The notes beneath the pieces were generated by a model that was not told where the DNA came from, ran no database searches, and saw nothing but the letters and a program-made list of their open reading frames with translations. From assembly GCF_037478005.1 (NCBI RefSeq), contig NZ_CP144164.1, positions 4,464,001 through 4,528,000 on the forward strand: a DNA stretch of 64,000 nt. The letters are read 5' to 3'. This DNA comes from Alteromonas sp. M12 (GTDB lineage Bacteria > Pseudomonadota > Gammaproteobacteria > Enterobacterales > Alteromonadaceae). A program made the position numbers and the translations under genes. Of the stretch, positions 17,546 through 26,501 are shown in pieces. Position 1 is the first letter of the stretch; every line of letters starts with the position of its first letter.

Positions 17546-18711
17546 TATTGCTCTTCAAAAGGGTTTGAAAATTTAGGGTTATTAATAAATTCGTAATCGG
17601 TAAGTGACTCTAAAAAAGCGATCACAGCATCTATCTCTTCATCACTTGCGACAAATCCCAAGATGAGTCCAGACTTCAACGGACTTAAATTACCGTCACC
17701 GGCGTTTTCACCATATTCGATTAAACGCCCACCACGGGCATAGTGCTCGATGACTTCCCGCAATGTGGCAATACTGCCATCGTGCATGTAAGGCGCAGTT
17801 AATTCGATATTGCGAAGACTTTGTGGCCTGAACAACCCTTTATCAGCTTCATTTAAGGTTAAATCGTATAAACCTTGATCGCTTGCGGGGTAACTGCCCT
17901 CACCATCAACGTTGTACAAACCGTTATTGAAAAATGGGAATTGGATGTTGCCTGAATTTGTATTCGAGTCTCGATAGGAAACAGAAAAGTTTGCACCAGT
18001 ATGGCAATGGAAACACTCGAACCTTTCACCATTAAATAATTGAAATCCCAATTTTTGCTGTTCTGTCAGTGCGGTTTTATCGCCCAGTAAGTACTGATCA
18101 TAAGCGCTACCGGCACTTATCATGGTGCGCACAAAGCTGGCTAAAGAAAAAATGATTTTATTGATTGTGGCGCCTGTATCACTCTGAGGAAAAGCATTTG
18201 CAAACATTTCAACATAAGCGGGATCAGCATCAAAGCGTGCTAACACTTCTTCAAGTTCCGAGTCAGTAACGCCTAATTCAATAGGATTATCGGCACGAAT
18301 GGGCACATTTAGCTGATCTTCAAGTTCCAGAAACGTATCGTTGCTCCAAGTGAATGTCGAATGATAAACCACATTTGCCAAACCTTGACTGTTGCGGGTT
18401 AATTGATGGCCGGTGGAGCCTGTTGGCACTTCTAAGCCATCAGAAAAAGCCAATTGTTGGTCGTGACATGATTCACAAGATTGAGTTTGATTAGCAGACA
18501 AGCGTTTGTCGTAAAACAAAAAACGACCCAGTTCAATTTTTTCCCGAGTGAGCGGGTTAAAATCAGGAATTGCTGGCACCGCCATATGCTCAGGTAGATC
18601 CAACAATTCCCTTAGGGTTTCTTGTTGCACACTTTCTTCCACCGTCGTAGTGGACGATTGATTACAGGCACTTAACATTGCCACTATCACGACTGCAAAA
18701 ATGTACTTCAT
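17545..18711 (-). CDS. MbnH-like di-heme cytochrome c peroxidase family lipoprotein
   Basis: A 388-residue protein with lipoprotein signal (VAMLSAC, lipid Cys near 16) and two heme c sites, SCESCH (near residue 80) and CFHCH (near 235). The conserved MauG/CcpA-type C-terminal region includes RPQSLRNIELTAPYMHDGS. Proteins of this family next to an MbnP gene are the MbnH type ('metallo-mystery pair' di-heme partner), which in Methylosinus oxidises a Trp of MbnP to kynurenine. An MbnP-like gene lies 71 bases upstream in the same operon, which supports this assignment over ordinary cytochrome c peroxidase. Confidence 0.82.
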   Translation of the reverse strand: MKYIFAVVIVAMLSACNQSSTTTVEESVQQETLRELLDLPEHMAVPAIPDFNPLTREKIELGRFLFYDKRLSANQTQSCESCHDQQLAFSDGLEVPTGSTGHQLTRNSQGLANVVYHSTFTWSNDTFLELEDQLNVPIRADNPIELGVTDSELEEVLARFDADPAYVEMFANAFPQSDTGATINKIIFSLASFVRTMISAGSAYDQYLLGDKTALTEQQKLGFQLFNGERFECFHCHTGANFSVSYRDSNTNSGNIQFPFFNNGLYNVDGEGSYPASDQGLYDLTLNEADKGLFRPQSLRNIELTAPYMHDGSIATLREVIEHYARGGRLIEYGENAGDGNLSPLKSGLILGFVASDEEIDAVIAFLESLTDYEFINNPKFSNPFEEQ

Positions 18712-18782
18712 ATCATCACTTTAATTGCACTAAAATAAATATCTAATAAGGCAAAACGAAGATTCAACAACAACCTTGAAAA

Positions 18783-19742
18783 TCATTCCATACTCACGGT
18801 TAGATTGCTGCTGGCAGTCGCTTCTCCAGTGTCCCCGTCAATCCCAAAGTTAACGAATATAGGGCCGCAGTCCACTTGTGCAGAACTAGGCGCGGAGTGA
18901 CAACTTACAGCAGGTGCATCGGTTCCATTTGTTGATGCAAACGCCACATCGTTCAACACCTTTTGCACATCAATCACCACAGTATTTACCGCCGGATCAA
19001 AATCAATGAGCTCGACTTTGGGGGTATTTACAAAGTCACACTCATCTTTACCTTCAAGTGCAAGCAATCCATCTCCACCACATCCGCGACTACCTATGTG
19101 TAAGTAACCTTCACCAGCAACCCCATTGGTATCTTCAATGGCAAAGTTCATCACGAAATGGCGATAACCACCTGCCCAAGACCAATACATTTCATTTAAT
19201 GGAGAAGGAGCGTCTTCAGCTGAGTTGGTCGCAATTACATCTTTCATTACGCCTTGGGGAACACCAACATCAAAGGTCACTTTAGTGACGCCAGTATCAA
19301 ACAACGTCCCAGTTATTGAGGTATTTGTCCGAGCGGTACCTTCACTAAACGCGATTGCATCAGATTGGCAAGAACCACTTGAATTGCTGGTCATATCTAC
19401 GAGTCCAACAAAACCTTCTGCGTTTTGATACTGGAATTCGTTTTCATCTAATGTGATCTCAATCTCAACATCATACTGGTCATAAAATTTAATATTGCTC
19501 ACATAAAAACGCAGATCGCTCAAACCAACACTGTAACTCTGATCACTGCCGTATCCTGTTAGCATGGTGTCACAATTGATTTCTTCAGAACCGCTCATAG
19601 CTTTAAAGTTAAGATTAAAAGCTGTGGCTACAGGAGCCACTAAAGTATCGTCGCTGGAACTGCTTCCACCGCACCCCGTTAAAACACTAAGACCAAATAA
19701 TCCGGCGATACTGGTAGATATAAAACGTGCATTCATTTGCAT
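18783..19742 (-). CDS. MbnP-like lipoprotein ('metallo-mystery pair' four-Cys family)
   Basis: A 319-residue lipoprotein (lipobox LTGC, near residue 24, then a Gly/Ser linker). The family core is visible: FNLNFKAMSGSEEINC, LSDLRFYVSNIKFYD, TLFDTGVTKVTFDVGVPQG, NEMYWSWAGGYRHF, and paired Cys in RGCGG and DECDF. The W-S-W segment is where the Trp of MbnP is converted to kynurenine by MbnH in Methylosinus; MbnP then binds copper. The neighbouring MbnH-like gene and PCu(A)C gene fit copper handling at the cell envelope. No methanobactin precursor or biosynthetic genes are in the window. Confidence 0.83.
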   Translation of the reverse strand: MQMNARFISTSIAGLFGLSVLTGCGGSSSSDDTLVAPVATAFNLNFKAMSGSEEINCDTMLTGYGSDQSYSVGLSDLRFYVSNIKFYDQYDVEIEITLDENEFQYQNAEGFVGLVDMTSNSSGSCQSDAIAFSEGTARTNTSITGTLFDTGVTKVTFDVGVPQGVMKDVIATNSAEDAPSPLNEMYWSWAGGYRHFVMNFAIEDTNGVAGEGYLHIGSRGCGGDGLLALEGKDECDFVNTPKVELIDFDPAVNTVVIDVQKVLNDVAFASTNGTDAPAVSCHSAPSSAQVDCGPIFVNFGIDGDTGEATASSNLTVSME

Positions 19743-19779
19743 AATAGTTCTCTAATAATGAGTGGTTAATGATGAATTA

Positions 19780-20262
19780 CTAGTGATGCGAGCCTTCAGT
19801 GGCAGACTGATTAGGTTTATCTTCTACCCAAACCTCGACGGGTAGTTCTCCACTGTGTTCGAATTGCAAAGTCGCGATAAATTTATCGCCTTTTTGTAAT
19901 TGCTTTTTAAGGCCAAGCAGCATGATGTGCGCGCCTTTGGGGAGTAGCGCTAATTCTCCTTTAGCTGGAATAATTAAACCATCGCGGGCTTCACGCATTC
20001 TGGCCATATTTTGATTGAAGGTGGTTTGATGTATTTGAACCGATGAAGCAATATTTTCAGGTACTTTCACGGCAATTAACTTTTCCGATTCAGCACTGGG
20101 ATTGTGGATGTTTAGGTACACGGCCCCCGTTGTTACAACAGGCGCAGTCGGTCGAGCCCATGGATGCTCAATCTGTAATTTGCCAGCATTAAAGTCGTGT
20201 GCAAGCACGCTAAAAGAACACAAAGAAAATACAAATGTGAGTTGCCAGAGCAATATACGCAT
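19780..20262 (-). CDS. PCu(A)C-type periplasmic copper chaperone
   Basis: A 160-residue protein with a Sec signal peptide (MRILLWQLTFVFSLCSFSVLAHDF). The copper motif H-x10-M-x22-H-x-M is present: IHQTTFNQNMARM then KGAHIM. IEHPWARPTAPVVTTGAVYL is the typical family start. PCu(A)C delivers Cu(I) in the periplasm, usually to the CuA site of cytochrome oxidase. It is the first gene of the leftward run PCu(A)C, MbnP, MbnH, barrel, RegB, RegA. A His-rich tail (EGSHH) ends the protein. The promoter with a RegA-type dyad lies 40-84 bases upstream. Confidence 0.92.
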   Translation of the reverse strand: MRILLWQLTFVFSLCSFSVLAHDFNAGKLQIEHPWARPTAPVVTTGAVYLNIHNPSAESEKLIAVKVPENIASSVQIHQTTFNQNMARMREARDGLIIPAKGELALLPKGAHIMLLGLKKQLQKGDKFIATLQFEHSGELPVEVWVEDKPNQSATEGSHH

Positions 20263-20301
20263 GGCCTATTCCAATATAAACAATAACGATGATTGGCGAC
20301 C

Positions 20302-20346
20302 ATTATAGAAACTTAAGTGCTATCAACAATGCGACATATTGTCGCA
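20302..20346 (-). promoter_or_regulatory. Promoter of the copper block with a RegA/PrrA-type operator
   Basis: On the minus strand a -35 TTGTTG (20324-20329) and a perfect -10 TATAAT (20302-20307) are 16 bases apart. Directly upstream of the -35 lies the perfect dyad TGCGACA-TAT-TGTCGCA (20330-20346). Its core GCGAC-N5-GTCGC fits the published RegA/PrrA consensus GCGNC-Nx-GNCGC. The only RegA-type regulator in the window is encoded by the last gene of the operon read from here, so autoregulation is likely but inferred. Confidence 0.7.
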
Positions 20347-20428
20347 CCCTATTAGCAATTCAGTGGGTTAAATAATTGAAACATAGTGCATCTTTAGTCA
20401 ATGCAGCGCGGAAGATAAAGCCCGAAAG

Positions 20429-20450
20429 CCTGAATCTATATAGATTCAGG
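20429..20450. terminator. Perfect 22-bp palindrome downstream of the NosR-like gene
   Basis: Arms CCTGAATCTAT and ATAGATTCAGG abut without a true loop. It lies 36 bases after the stop of the NosR-like gene. No strong T-run follows on the minus strand, so a terminator is the first guess and an operator the second. Confidence 0.5.
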
Positions 20451-20485
20451 AACGGAAACTAAACACCAAATAAAAGGTACAGTGT

Positions 20486-22576
20486 TTAAACTGCTTGCTG
20501 AGAAACGTCGATGGCTTTACCCATTTTTTTGCGCTTATTCTTTTTAAGCGGGGGGCATAAATCATCATTGTTGTAATACACAATACATTCCAAACACTGA
20601 ACGCATTCATTGTAATTAATCTCACCTTTTGGGGTGATAGCTTTGATATCACATTTATGGTGGCATAAGGTGCACGGAGAGCCACAGTCTTTCCTGCGGG
20701 TTAGCCATTCCCCCAAATGGAAATAGCCTAAAATAGCTAATCCAGCCCCCAATGGGCATACATACCGACAGTAGAACTTATTAATAAATAAACCCGCGCC
20801 AAGTAGTACCAAGGAATACACAACAAATGGCCAATAACGATAAAACTGCAAGGTAATCGTCGTTTTAAAAGGTTCAACTTCTGACAACACTTCCGCAGTG
20901 CCCAGCGAATAAATTGAGGTAAATACCAGCCCTATCAATATTGCATATTTAATCCACCACAACTTGCTGTGTAACCAATACGGCACTTTCTTTTGGCGAA
21001 TACGTAACTTTTTAGCCACCCAACCAAGCATTTCCTGCAATGCGCCAAAAGGACATAACCACCCACAAAATATTCCACGGCCGACTATAAACAAGCTGAT
21101 AAAAACGTAGATCCACAAAATAAACAACACCGGATCCATTAAATACATTTGAATTTCAAAGCCTTTGAATAGACTTTGAATAATTGGAAATATATTAACT
21201 ACCGATAATTGCCCTTGCGCATACCAACCGATGAAAAACAGGGTGAAAAACATGAACCCCCAACGTACCACACGGAACAATTTTTGATTAGCAGACAACC
21301 GATGCTGATAGACGAAAATAAAAGTGACGGCGATTAAGCTAATAACTAAAACGCTTATCACAGCAATCCGAGATTCCCATATTCTTACCCATGGCGGTGT
21401 AGCGGCCTCAACTTCAACAGCCTCCGCAATATCAAAAAGAGACAGTGGCAACTTATATTCATTCTGAAAACTAGCTTGTTGTTGTACGAGGTGGTTTTTA
21501 GCCACTGTTATATTGAGGGAAAACTGCATCGGTAAACTAGGATTAAATCCCGACTGCGTATTAACCACAAACAGTTGTAAATCATCGGCGATTGGCGCTT
21601 GTTGCGCTAGGCTAGGCTCAGTAAAGCTATAAAAATTTAAATCCCGCATCGCCAGCGGTAAACTGCCTTGCTCCAAACTAATCTGGTTTGCCACTGTACC
21701 TGGCTTGAAATCATCTTCCAGATAGTGATAAAAACCTTCTGACATAACCGCAAACGCTTGTTCGTTAGGCTTTAATCCGTCCATTAATCGTTGGTACTCA
21801 CCCTCACCAAGCAAATTAATGCCAATACTAGGAGCATTCAAATAGGCGTAGTAAATAGTAAATTCATCACCTTGTTCGGTGGTGAATGTATCTGTTGGAA
21901 AGTCTTCTAATGCGGCATGTAATTGTTGTTCAAATTGTTCTCGGGTTAGCGTCCATTTTTGCACATAGTTTTTGTCTAAAAGTTGTTGCCATGTGAGTGG
22001 CTGAAAATCGTCGTTAGGGGTAGCTAAAGGCGCAACTGTAAAACCCTCCAACATATTTCTAGCCACTTGCAAAGAAGACAACAAAACAGTGTCATTGACC
22101 ACAATCACAGAGACAGTGGCTTTGGTAACGCCATCAACATGTACAGTGTTGTCATCGGGATTGGTATCGTTAGCGGCTTTGTCTACTATGATTCGATTGG
22201 ATACGTTTTTACCAATGTATTGGGCAATGAATGCATTTAATGGCTCAGGACCTAAACCATGCAGAAATATTGGCTCATGATGCGCTAAAATTTGAATCCC
22301 TTTGATGTTGCCTAAAGTGTCGAGTCCAATCAAAAGGTTAATTTTGTCGCCTGAAAAACCCGGAAGTTCGACTAAGTCATTTGTTTGAAATACGTAACCA
22401 AGTAATTCTTGAAGTTGATATACCGGTTGTACCGGATACTCCGCTAGGGTTTCACCGATTAACGTGGCTTTAGGAAATATTTGTTTGATTTGTTCTTCAG
22501 GTATGGCAGACGCCTGCGCTGCGCTATGCAAGAAGGTGATTGCGAATATGATTAAACAATTGCGAACAAGCATCAT
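20486..22576 (-). CDS. NosR/NirI-family membrane flavin/iron-sulfur protein
   Basis: A 696-residue protein. After a signal peptide (MMLVRNCLIIFAITFLHS) comes a periplasmic FMN-binding domain with likely covalent flavin site DGVTKATVS (near residue 143). Several membrane spans follow (about 405-640) with polyferredoxin motifs FCGWLCPFGALQE and YCRYVCPLGAG, then two cytoplasmic-type 4Fe-4S sites (CGSPCTLCHHKC and CVQCLECIVYYN). NosR and NirI support nitrous oxide and nitrite reduction, but no nos or nir gene is near. It lies just downstream of the PQQ dehydrogenase gene on the same strand, separated by two terminator hairpins. Electron transfer across the membrane for envelope redox enzymes is a reasonable role; the partner is unknown. 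Confidence 0.85.
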   Translation of the reverse strand: MMLVRNCLIIFAITFLHSAAQASAIPEEQIKQIFPKATLIGETLAEYPVQPVYQLQELLGYVFQTNDLVELPGFSGDKINLLIGLDTLGNIKGIQILAHHEPIFLHGLGPEPLNAFIAQYIGKNVSNRIIVDKAANDTNPDDNTVHVDGVTKATVSVIVVNDTVLLSSLQVARNMLEGFTVAPLATPNDDFQPLTWQQLLDKNYVQKWTLTREQFEQQLHAALEDFPTDTFTTEQGDEFTIYYAYLNAPSIGINLLGEGEYQRLMDGLKPNEQAFAVMSEGFYHYLEDDFKPGTVANQISLEQGSLPLAMRDLNFYSFTEPSLAQQAPIADDLQLFVVNTQSGFNPSLPMQFSLNITVAKNHLVQQQASFQNEYKLPLSLFDIAEAVEVEAATPPWVRIWESRIAVISVLVISLIAVTFIFVYQHRLSANQKLFRVVRWGFMFFTLFFIGWYAQGQLSVVNIFPIIQSLFKGFEIQMYLMDPVLFILWIYVFISLFIVGRGIFCGWLCPFGALQEMLGWVAKKLRIRQKKVPYWLHSKLWWIKYAILIGLVFTSIYSLGTAEVLSEVEPFKTTITLQFYRYWPFVVYSLVLLGAGLFINKFYCRYVCPLGAGLAILGYFHLGEWLTRRKDCGSPCTLCHHKCDIKAITPKGEINYNECVQCLECIVYYNNDDLCPPLKKNKRKKMGKAIDVSQQAV

Positions 22577-22637
22577 GGCAATTGGCTTCCTAATTTGCCT
22601 CAGTTGATAAACAAACTGACGTAATCAAATTAAAAAC

Positions 22638-22663
22638 GGTCTGGCAAATACAGCTGCCAGACC
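22638..22663 (-). terminator. Second of two tandem terminators after the PQQ dehydrogenase gene
   Basis: Arms GGTCTGGCA and TGCCAGACC (9 bp, 8-base loop). On the minus strand it is followed by GTTTTTAATT. Together with the hairpin at 22679-22709 it separates the PQQ dehydrogenase from the NosR-like gene. Confidence 0.82.
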
Positions 22664-22678
22664 ACTTAAATAAAAAAC

Positions 22679-22709
22679 GTGACAAGATGGTGGGACCCCC
22701 CCTTGTCAC
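22679..22709 (-). terminator. First tandem terminator after the PQQ dehydrogenase gene
   Basis: Arms GTGACAAG and CTTGTCAC (8 bp) with a loop that holds GGG/CCC pairs. On the minus strand it is followed by GTTTTTTATTT. It lies 11 bases after the stop codon. Confidence 0.85.
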
Positions 22710-22719
22710 GGCGCCAACA

Positions 22720-24483
22720 TTAACTGCGTGGCAATTTAAAGGTCCAAACGGTTCCTCCTTGGTTGATATCTTTGATGGTCTTAGCAACTTCACCGCCCCA
22801 CAATGGAACAGCGCCACCCCATCCAGATAACACGCTCAGGTATTGTTCACCGTCTTTTTCCCAAGTCACAGGCGAGCCAACAATGCCTGATCCAGTATTA
22901 AACTTATAAACGACTTCACCAGTCTTGGCATTAAAGCCATATAAATAACCTTCAGGTGTTCCAGTGAACACTAAGTTACCAGCAGTGGCCAATACACCAC
23001 CCCATAAAGGCGATTTATTTTTGAATTCCCAGACCAATTCGCCGGTTTTAGGATCAACCGCTTTTAATGAACCTATGTGGTCGAAAATAGGTTTAATGGT
23101 AAAGCCAGAACCTAAATAAGCCGCACCTTTTTTGTAATTTACCGGCTCATTCCAAATGTCCATGCCCCATTCATTAGAAGGTACATAGAACAATCCAGTA
23201 TCTTGACTGTAAGCCATAGGCATCCAGTTTTTACCACCTAAGAATGCAGGTACAGAAAAGATCGATTTACCCTTCTCACCTGACTCAGAGTCGGCTGGAT
23301 TTCCTGGACGACCTGTTTCACTAAAAATTGGGCGTCCGTTTTCATCTAAGCCCGTAGCCCAAGTAATCCCGTTAACAAATGGAAATCCGCGAATGAACTT
23401 ACCGTCTTCACGGTTAAGAACATAAAAGTAACCATTTCTATCTGCGGTTGCTGCTGCTTTTACCGTTTTGCGGCCATCTTTATAGTCAAACGCAATAACT
23501 TCGTTCACACCATCAAAATCCCAACCATCATGTGGCGTGGTTTGAAAATGCCAAACAATTTTTCCAGTATCAGGATCGATGGCTAAACGGGATGAACTGT
23601 ATAAGTTGTCACCTGGACGTAGGTGGGAGTTCCATGGTGCTGGGTTACCAGTACCCATAAATATCAAATCTGTATCTGGATCATAGGTGCCACCTAACCA
23701 AGTAGCTGCGCCACCAGTTTTCCACAGGTCGCCGGTCCAGGTTTTGTTTGCTTCGCCGCCAGTAATCCCGTTCTCTTTACCATTGAGGTATCCCATGTGG
23801 CCTTCTACAGTGGGACGCAACCAAATTAACTCACCGGTTTTAGCATCTCGGGCTTCAACTTTACCCACTACCCCAAACTCACCACCAGATATACCCGTCA
23901 CGACCATACCTTTAACGATCATAGGTGCTGCAGTAGATGAGTAACCTGCTTTGTAATCACCCATCTTTTTACGCCAGCGAACCTTACCGGTTTTCTGATC
24001 CAAGGCGACCAATATTGCATCTAGCGTACCGAAGATAACCAAGTCATCATAGATTGCCACACCACGGTTAATCACATCACAACAAGGCATGATGCCATCA
24101 GGTAGTCGAGCTTCGTACTGCCAAAGTTCATCACCAGTGTCCACATCAATTGCATACACTCGAGAATAGGACCCCGTCACGTACATCACACCATCTTTCA
24201 CTATTGGCTGTGATTCTTGACCACGTTGTTTCTCGCCCCCTAAAGAGAAAGCCCAAACAGGATGCATTTTTTTGACATTTTTGGTATTCAGAGTATCAAG
24301 TGGACTGTATCGCTGACCACGAGGACCAAGACCATAACTAACCACATCATCTGTGGTTTGCTGGTCGTTGATAATATCTTTATCTGTGACTGCGGCATGC
24401 GCACTTGCACTTAACACCCCAAACGCGAGGGATAGGCCAAGTGTCGTACTAAGCAATTGGCCTGAAATTTTTCGGCTTTTCAT
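22720..24483 (-). CDS. PQQ-dependent alcohol dehydrogenase, lanthanide type (XoxF/ExaF/PedH-like)
   Basis: About 587 residues with a Sec signal peptide (ends near SAHA/AVT) and eight-bladed propeller W-motifs (repeated [14 protein letters not shown]). It has the vicinal disulfide Cys-Cys in [12 protein letters not shown] (near 134-135). Metal ligands expected in quinoprotein alcohol dehydrogenases are visible: Glu in GGEFGVVG (near 202), Asn in GTGNPAPWN (near 280) and catalytic Asp in [11 protein letters not shown] (Asp near 322). The Asp two residues later (near 324) is the extra ligand that marks lanthanide-dependent enzymes; calcium enzymes of the MxaF type have Ala there. It oxidises a primary alcohol in the periplasm and passes electrons to cytochrome c. 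The ATG at 24483 is preferred for its GGAGA site and signal peptide. No pqq biosynthesis genes are in the window. Confidence 0.9.
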   Translation of the reverse strand: MKSRKISGQLLSTTLGLSLAFGVLSASAHAAVTDKDIINDQQTTDDVVSYGLGPRGQRYSPLDTLNTKNVKKMHPVWAFSLGGEKQRGQESQPIVKDGVMYVTGSYSRVYAIDVDTGDELWQYEARLPDGIMPCCDVINRGVAIYDDLVIFGTLDAILVALDQKTGKVRWRKKMGDYKAGYSSTAAPMIVKGMVVTGISGGEFGVVGKVEARDAKTGELIWLRPTVEGHMGYLNGKENGITGGEANKTWTGDLWKTGGAATWLGGTYDPDTDLIFMGTGNPAPWNSHLRPGDNLYSSSRLAIDPDTGKIVWHFQTTPHDGWDFDGVNEVIAFDYKDGRKTVKAAATADRNGYFYVLNREDGKFIRGFPFVNGITWATGLDENGRPIFSETGRPGNPADSESGEKGKSIFSVPAFLGGKNWMPMAYSQDTGLFYVPSNEWGMDIWNEPVNYKKGAAYLGSGFTIKPIFDHIGSLKAVDPKTGELVWEFKNKSPLWGGVLATAGNLVFTGTPEGYLYGFNAKTGEVVYKFNTGSGIVGSPVTWEKDGEQYLSVLSGWGGAVPLWGGEVAKTIKDINQGGTVWTFKLPRS

Positions 24484-24881
24484 TAGAATTCTCCAGTAGT
24501 TCAACAGGTACTTTAAGGCGTTACACCGCCTTTATTGTTTTTCCGAGGCGGTCCTACGTACTGACTGGTATCCCCGGGATTTAATGTAATTGTCCGTCTC
24601 TTGCGGTAAAACGTATTAAACTGCTTTCACCACCTTAGCCGTCGTGAATTAGTATCGAACAACAACTTGTTAACAACCATTGAACCTTGGATTATCATTC
24701 TTAGTCCGTTAGTAGTAGTACTTAGCAAAAAATTACGCATTCTAAAGTCCCAAACAATCTAAATACTTTTTTTCACTATTTGCTTGTTAATTCACTTTCA
24801 ACAGCGTTTGCGGATTATTAGGCAAATTGAAAAAGCCTAATTGCACAAATGAGGAGGAGGAAATTACAGATTGAAAATTGA
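24484..24881 (-). promoter_or_regulatory. Upstream region of the PQQ dehydrogenase, with 5' hairpin and recurrent motif
   Basis: No gene is visible in this stretch of about 400 bases. A 7-bp hairpin (ACCGCCT 24525-24531 with AGGCGGT 24546-24552) would lie in the 5' leader. TTAGTAGTAGTA at 24709-24720 shares 11 bases with the site at 50668-50678 upstream of a TonB receptor gene. No clear -35/-10 pair stands out. Confidence 0.4.
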
Positions 24882-24901
24882 TTAGAGCACTGCGGCTCTA
24901 A
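24882..24901 (-). terminator. Hairpin after the XoxJ-like gene
   Basis: Arms TTAGAGC and GCTCTAA (7 bp, 6-base loop), with TCAATTTTC following on the minus strand. It lies ten bases after the stop of the XoxJ-like gene, so that gene and the dehydrogenase probably form separate transcripts, or readthrough is partial. Confidence 0.65.
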
Positions 24902-24910
24902 CCAAGGGTG

Positions 24911-25804
24911 TTATTTACTTTGTTGATACAGGCTGGCTGGTTCAAAAGTGATGCCGTAACTGTCAAAGATAGATTGCATTCGCTTGTCGTCGACCATCAG
25001 GGTGATTTGATCTTCAATAGCATACGCCAGCTGACGAAAATCTTGTTGTACCGCCATTCCAATGTCCCAAGATTTAATGCTGATAGCTGCCAAACCAGCG
25101 GCATTTATCGTGAAGCGCGGTTCAATATCAGGCATTCCCCACTCTAATTGCGAACGCATACCAGAGACGGCCGCAACTTCTTGTTTTTTCAGCAGGTCGA
25201 TTGCTTCGAAAATATCTTTGCTATGAATAATGTTATCGCGTAAACGTCCACCTATTGTTGCGCCTAGAAAAAAACTCGGTAAAGAATCGATTTCAACCGC
25301 AATTTTTTCGTACTGAAAGATAGCTAAGGTATCGATGTTATTGGTTTTTTTGGTATCTTTGAGGATTGCCCAACTCTCTCGATGATAGGGACCAAACATC
25401 ACCACCATTTCGTTTTTAGGTAATCCATAGCCGTCAATTGCGTAGCTGAACTTTCGATCGTATGGCACTCGCATCATCAAATCGGCTTTTTCCCGAGTGA
25501 TGATGTGGCCTTTCCAGATAGCATTGCGCATATCATCTTCGAGGTTCTCATCTGCGGTAATCCACATCCAGCGAATATCTAGCTCAAGCTGCTTGGCTAC
25601 TTCTTTGGCAACATCTACATCAATGCCCTTTGGTTCGTCCCCTTGTTTGAACGAATAGGGTGGAAAGTCGTTATAGACAGCCACCGAGATGTAACCAGAC
25701 TCCATGATGTCATCAAAACTACGCGCCATCGAAGCAGCAGGAAACATACTCATAAAGAGTAAAATTCCTGCAATCAGGTAGCGACACCCAAGTTGACTAC
25801 TCAT
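24911..25804 (-). CDS. XoxJ/MxaJ-like periplasmic binding protein of quinoprotein systems
   Basis: A 297-residue protein with a Sec signal peptide (LIAGILLFMSMFPAASMA). It is a type-II solute-binding fold: GYISVAVYNDFPPYSF, GIDVDVAKEVAKQL, KADLMMRVPYDRKF, and AVEIDSLPSFFLG in the second lobe. The family is known as quinoprotein-dehydrogenase-associated substrate-binding protein (XoxJ/MxaJ); it is thought to help mature or activate the apo-enzyme rather than to feed a transporter. It is three bases downstream of the cytochrome gene and precedes the PQQ dehydrogenase, which is the usual order. Confidence 0.88.
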   Translation of the reverse strand: MSSQLGCRYLIAGILLFMSMFPAASMARSFDDIMESGYISVAVYNDFPPYSFKQGDEPKGIDVDVAKEVAKQLELDIRWMWITADENLEDDMRNAIWKGHIITREKADLMMRVPYDRKFSYAIDGYGLPKNEMVVMFGPYHRESWAILKDTKKTNNIDTLAIFQYEKIAVEIDSLPSFFLGATIGGRLRDNIIHSKDIFEAIDLLKKQEVAAVSGMRSQLEWGMPDIEPRFTINAAGLAAISIKSWDIGMAVQQDFRQLAYAIEDQITLMVDDKRMQSIFDSYGITFEPASLYQQSK

Positions 25805-25807
25805 GGC

Positions 25808-26254
25808 TTACTCTGGCACGTCACGAGTTTCAATGTATGCTTTAATTGCCCACATTGCTTCTTGGCTTAAAATACCTTCGAACGGAGGCATATAAACTCG
25901 GCCATCCACTACTGCGCCATGACGAATACGGCTCATGAACCAAGCATCCGCTTCTTCACTGCTAAAAAATTCATTAGGATCATTCAGTTTACGTAAATCC
26001 GGGGTTATTCCACCAGAGATCACCGCAAGGCCATGACAACGAGCGCAGTTCTGGTTGTAGGCGGAGTCACCTACTTTTATTGCTTGCTCATTGCCAGTAA
26101 ATGGATTTGTCTCACGCCATTCCTCACCTAATTCAGGCAAACTACTTACATCAACGGCTTGCGGCGTAACATCACCATGGGCGTACACTTGATAAGTAAA
26201 CACAGACATCATCGCCAGCGAACTTGCACATACAGCTGTAGCTAATTTATTCAT
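25808..26254 (-). CDS. pedF: Cytochrome c-550, PedF/XoxG-like electron acceptor
   Basis: A 148-residue periplasmic cytochrome with a signal peptide (MNKLATAVCASSLAMMSVFT, cut near VYA/HGD) and one heme c site NCARCHGLAV (near residue 78). Met ligand candidate is in VYMPPFEG. Length and motifs agree with cytochromes that take electrons from PQQ alcohol dehydrogenases (ExaB, PedF). It is the first gene of the cytochrome-XoxJ unit and is divergent from the ABC/propeller operon at 26502, with which it shares a 247-base control region. Confidence 0.87.
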   Translation of the reverse strand: MNKLATAVCASSLAMMSVFTYQVYAHGDVTPQAVDVSSLPELGEEWRETNPFTGNEQAIKVGDSAYNQNCARCHGLAVISGGITPDLRKLNDPNEFFSSEEADAWFMSRIRHGAVVDGRVYMPPFEGILSQEAMWAIKAYIETRDVPE

Positions 26255-26318
26255 TATCGTTCTCCAAAAGTTGTCTTAAAGTCATCTAAAAGTCTTAGCT
26301 GGTCTCTAGAAGCAGACA

Positions 26319-26415
26319 ACTTTAGTCGTGTTGTTTGTCGTTTGAGCATCTCATCCCAGCCAATAGGGTAACGTTAGGTGATTCAAAAAAAGCTTCCAAT
26401 TGTACTTAGGTAGTA
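26319..26415. promoter_or_regulatory. Candidate regulator sites in the divergent region between cytochrome and ABC operon
   Basis: Two similar sequences lie here: ACTTTAGTCGT (26319-26329) and ACTTAGGTAGT (26404-26414). Related sites occur at 24707-24720, 40654-40703 and 50666-50676. The LuxR-type regulator at 30353-31018 is the natural candidate to bind them, but this is inference. Confidence 0.35.
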
Positions 26416-26501
26416 AACCTTTCATCCTTTTTGCTCATACATAAAGCCTAAATCTTCCATTAGTATGAGTCAGACTTAGTGATAAAGAAGGAATTGCGCT
26501 C

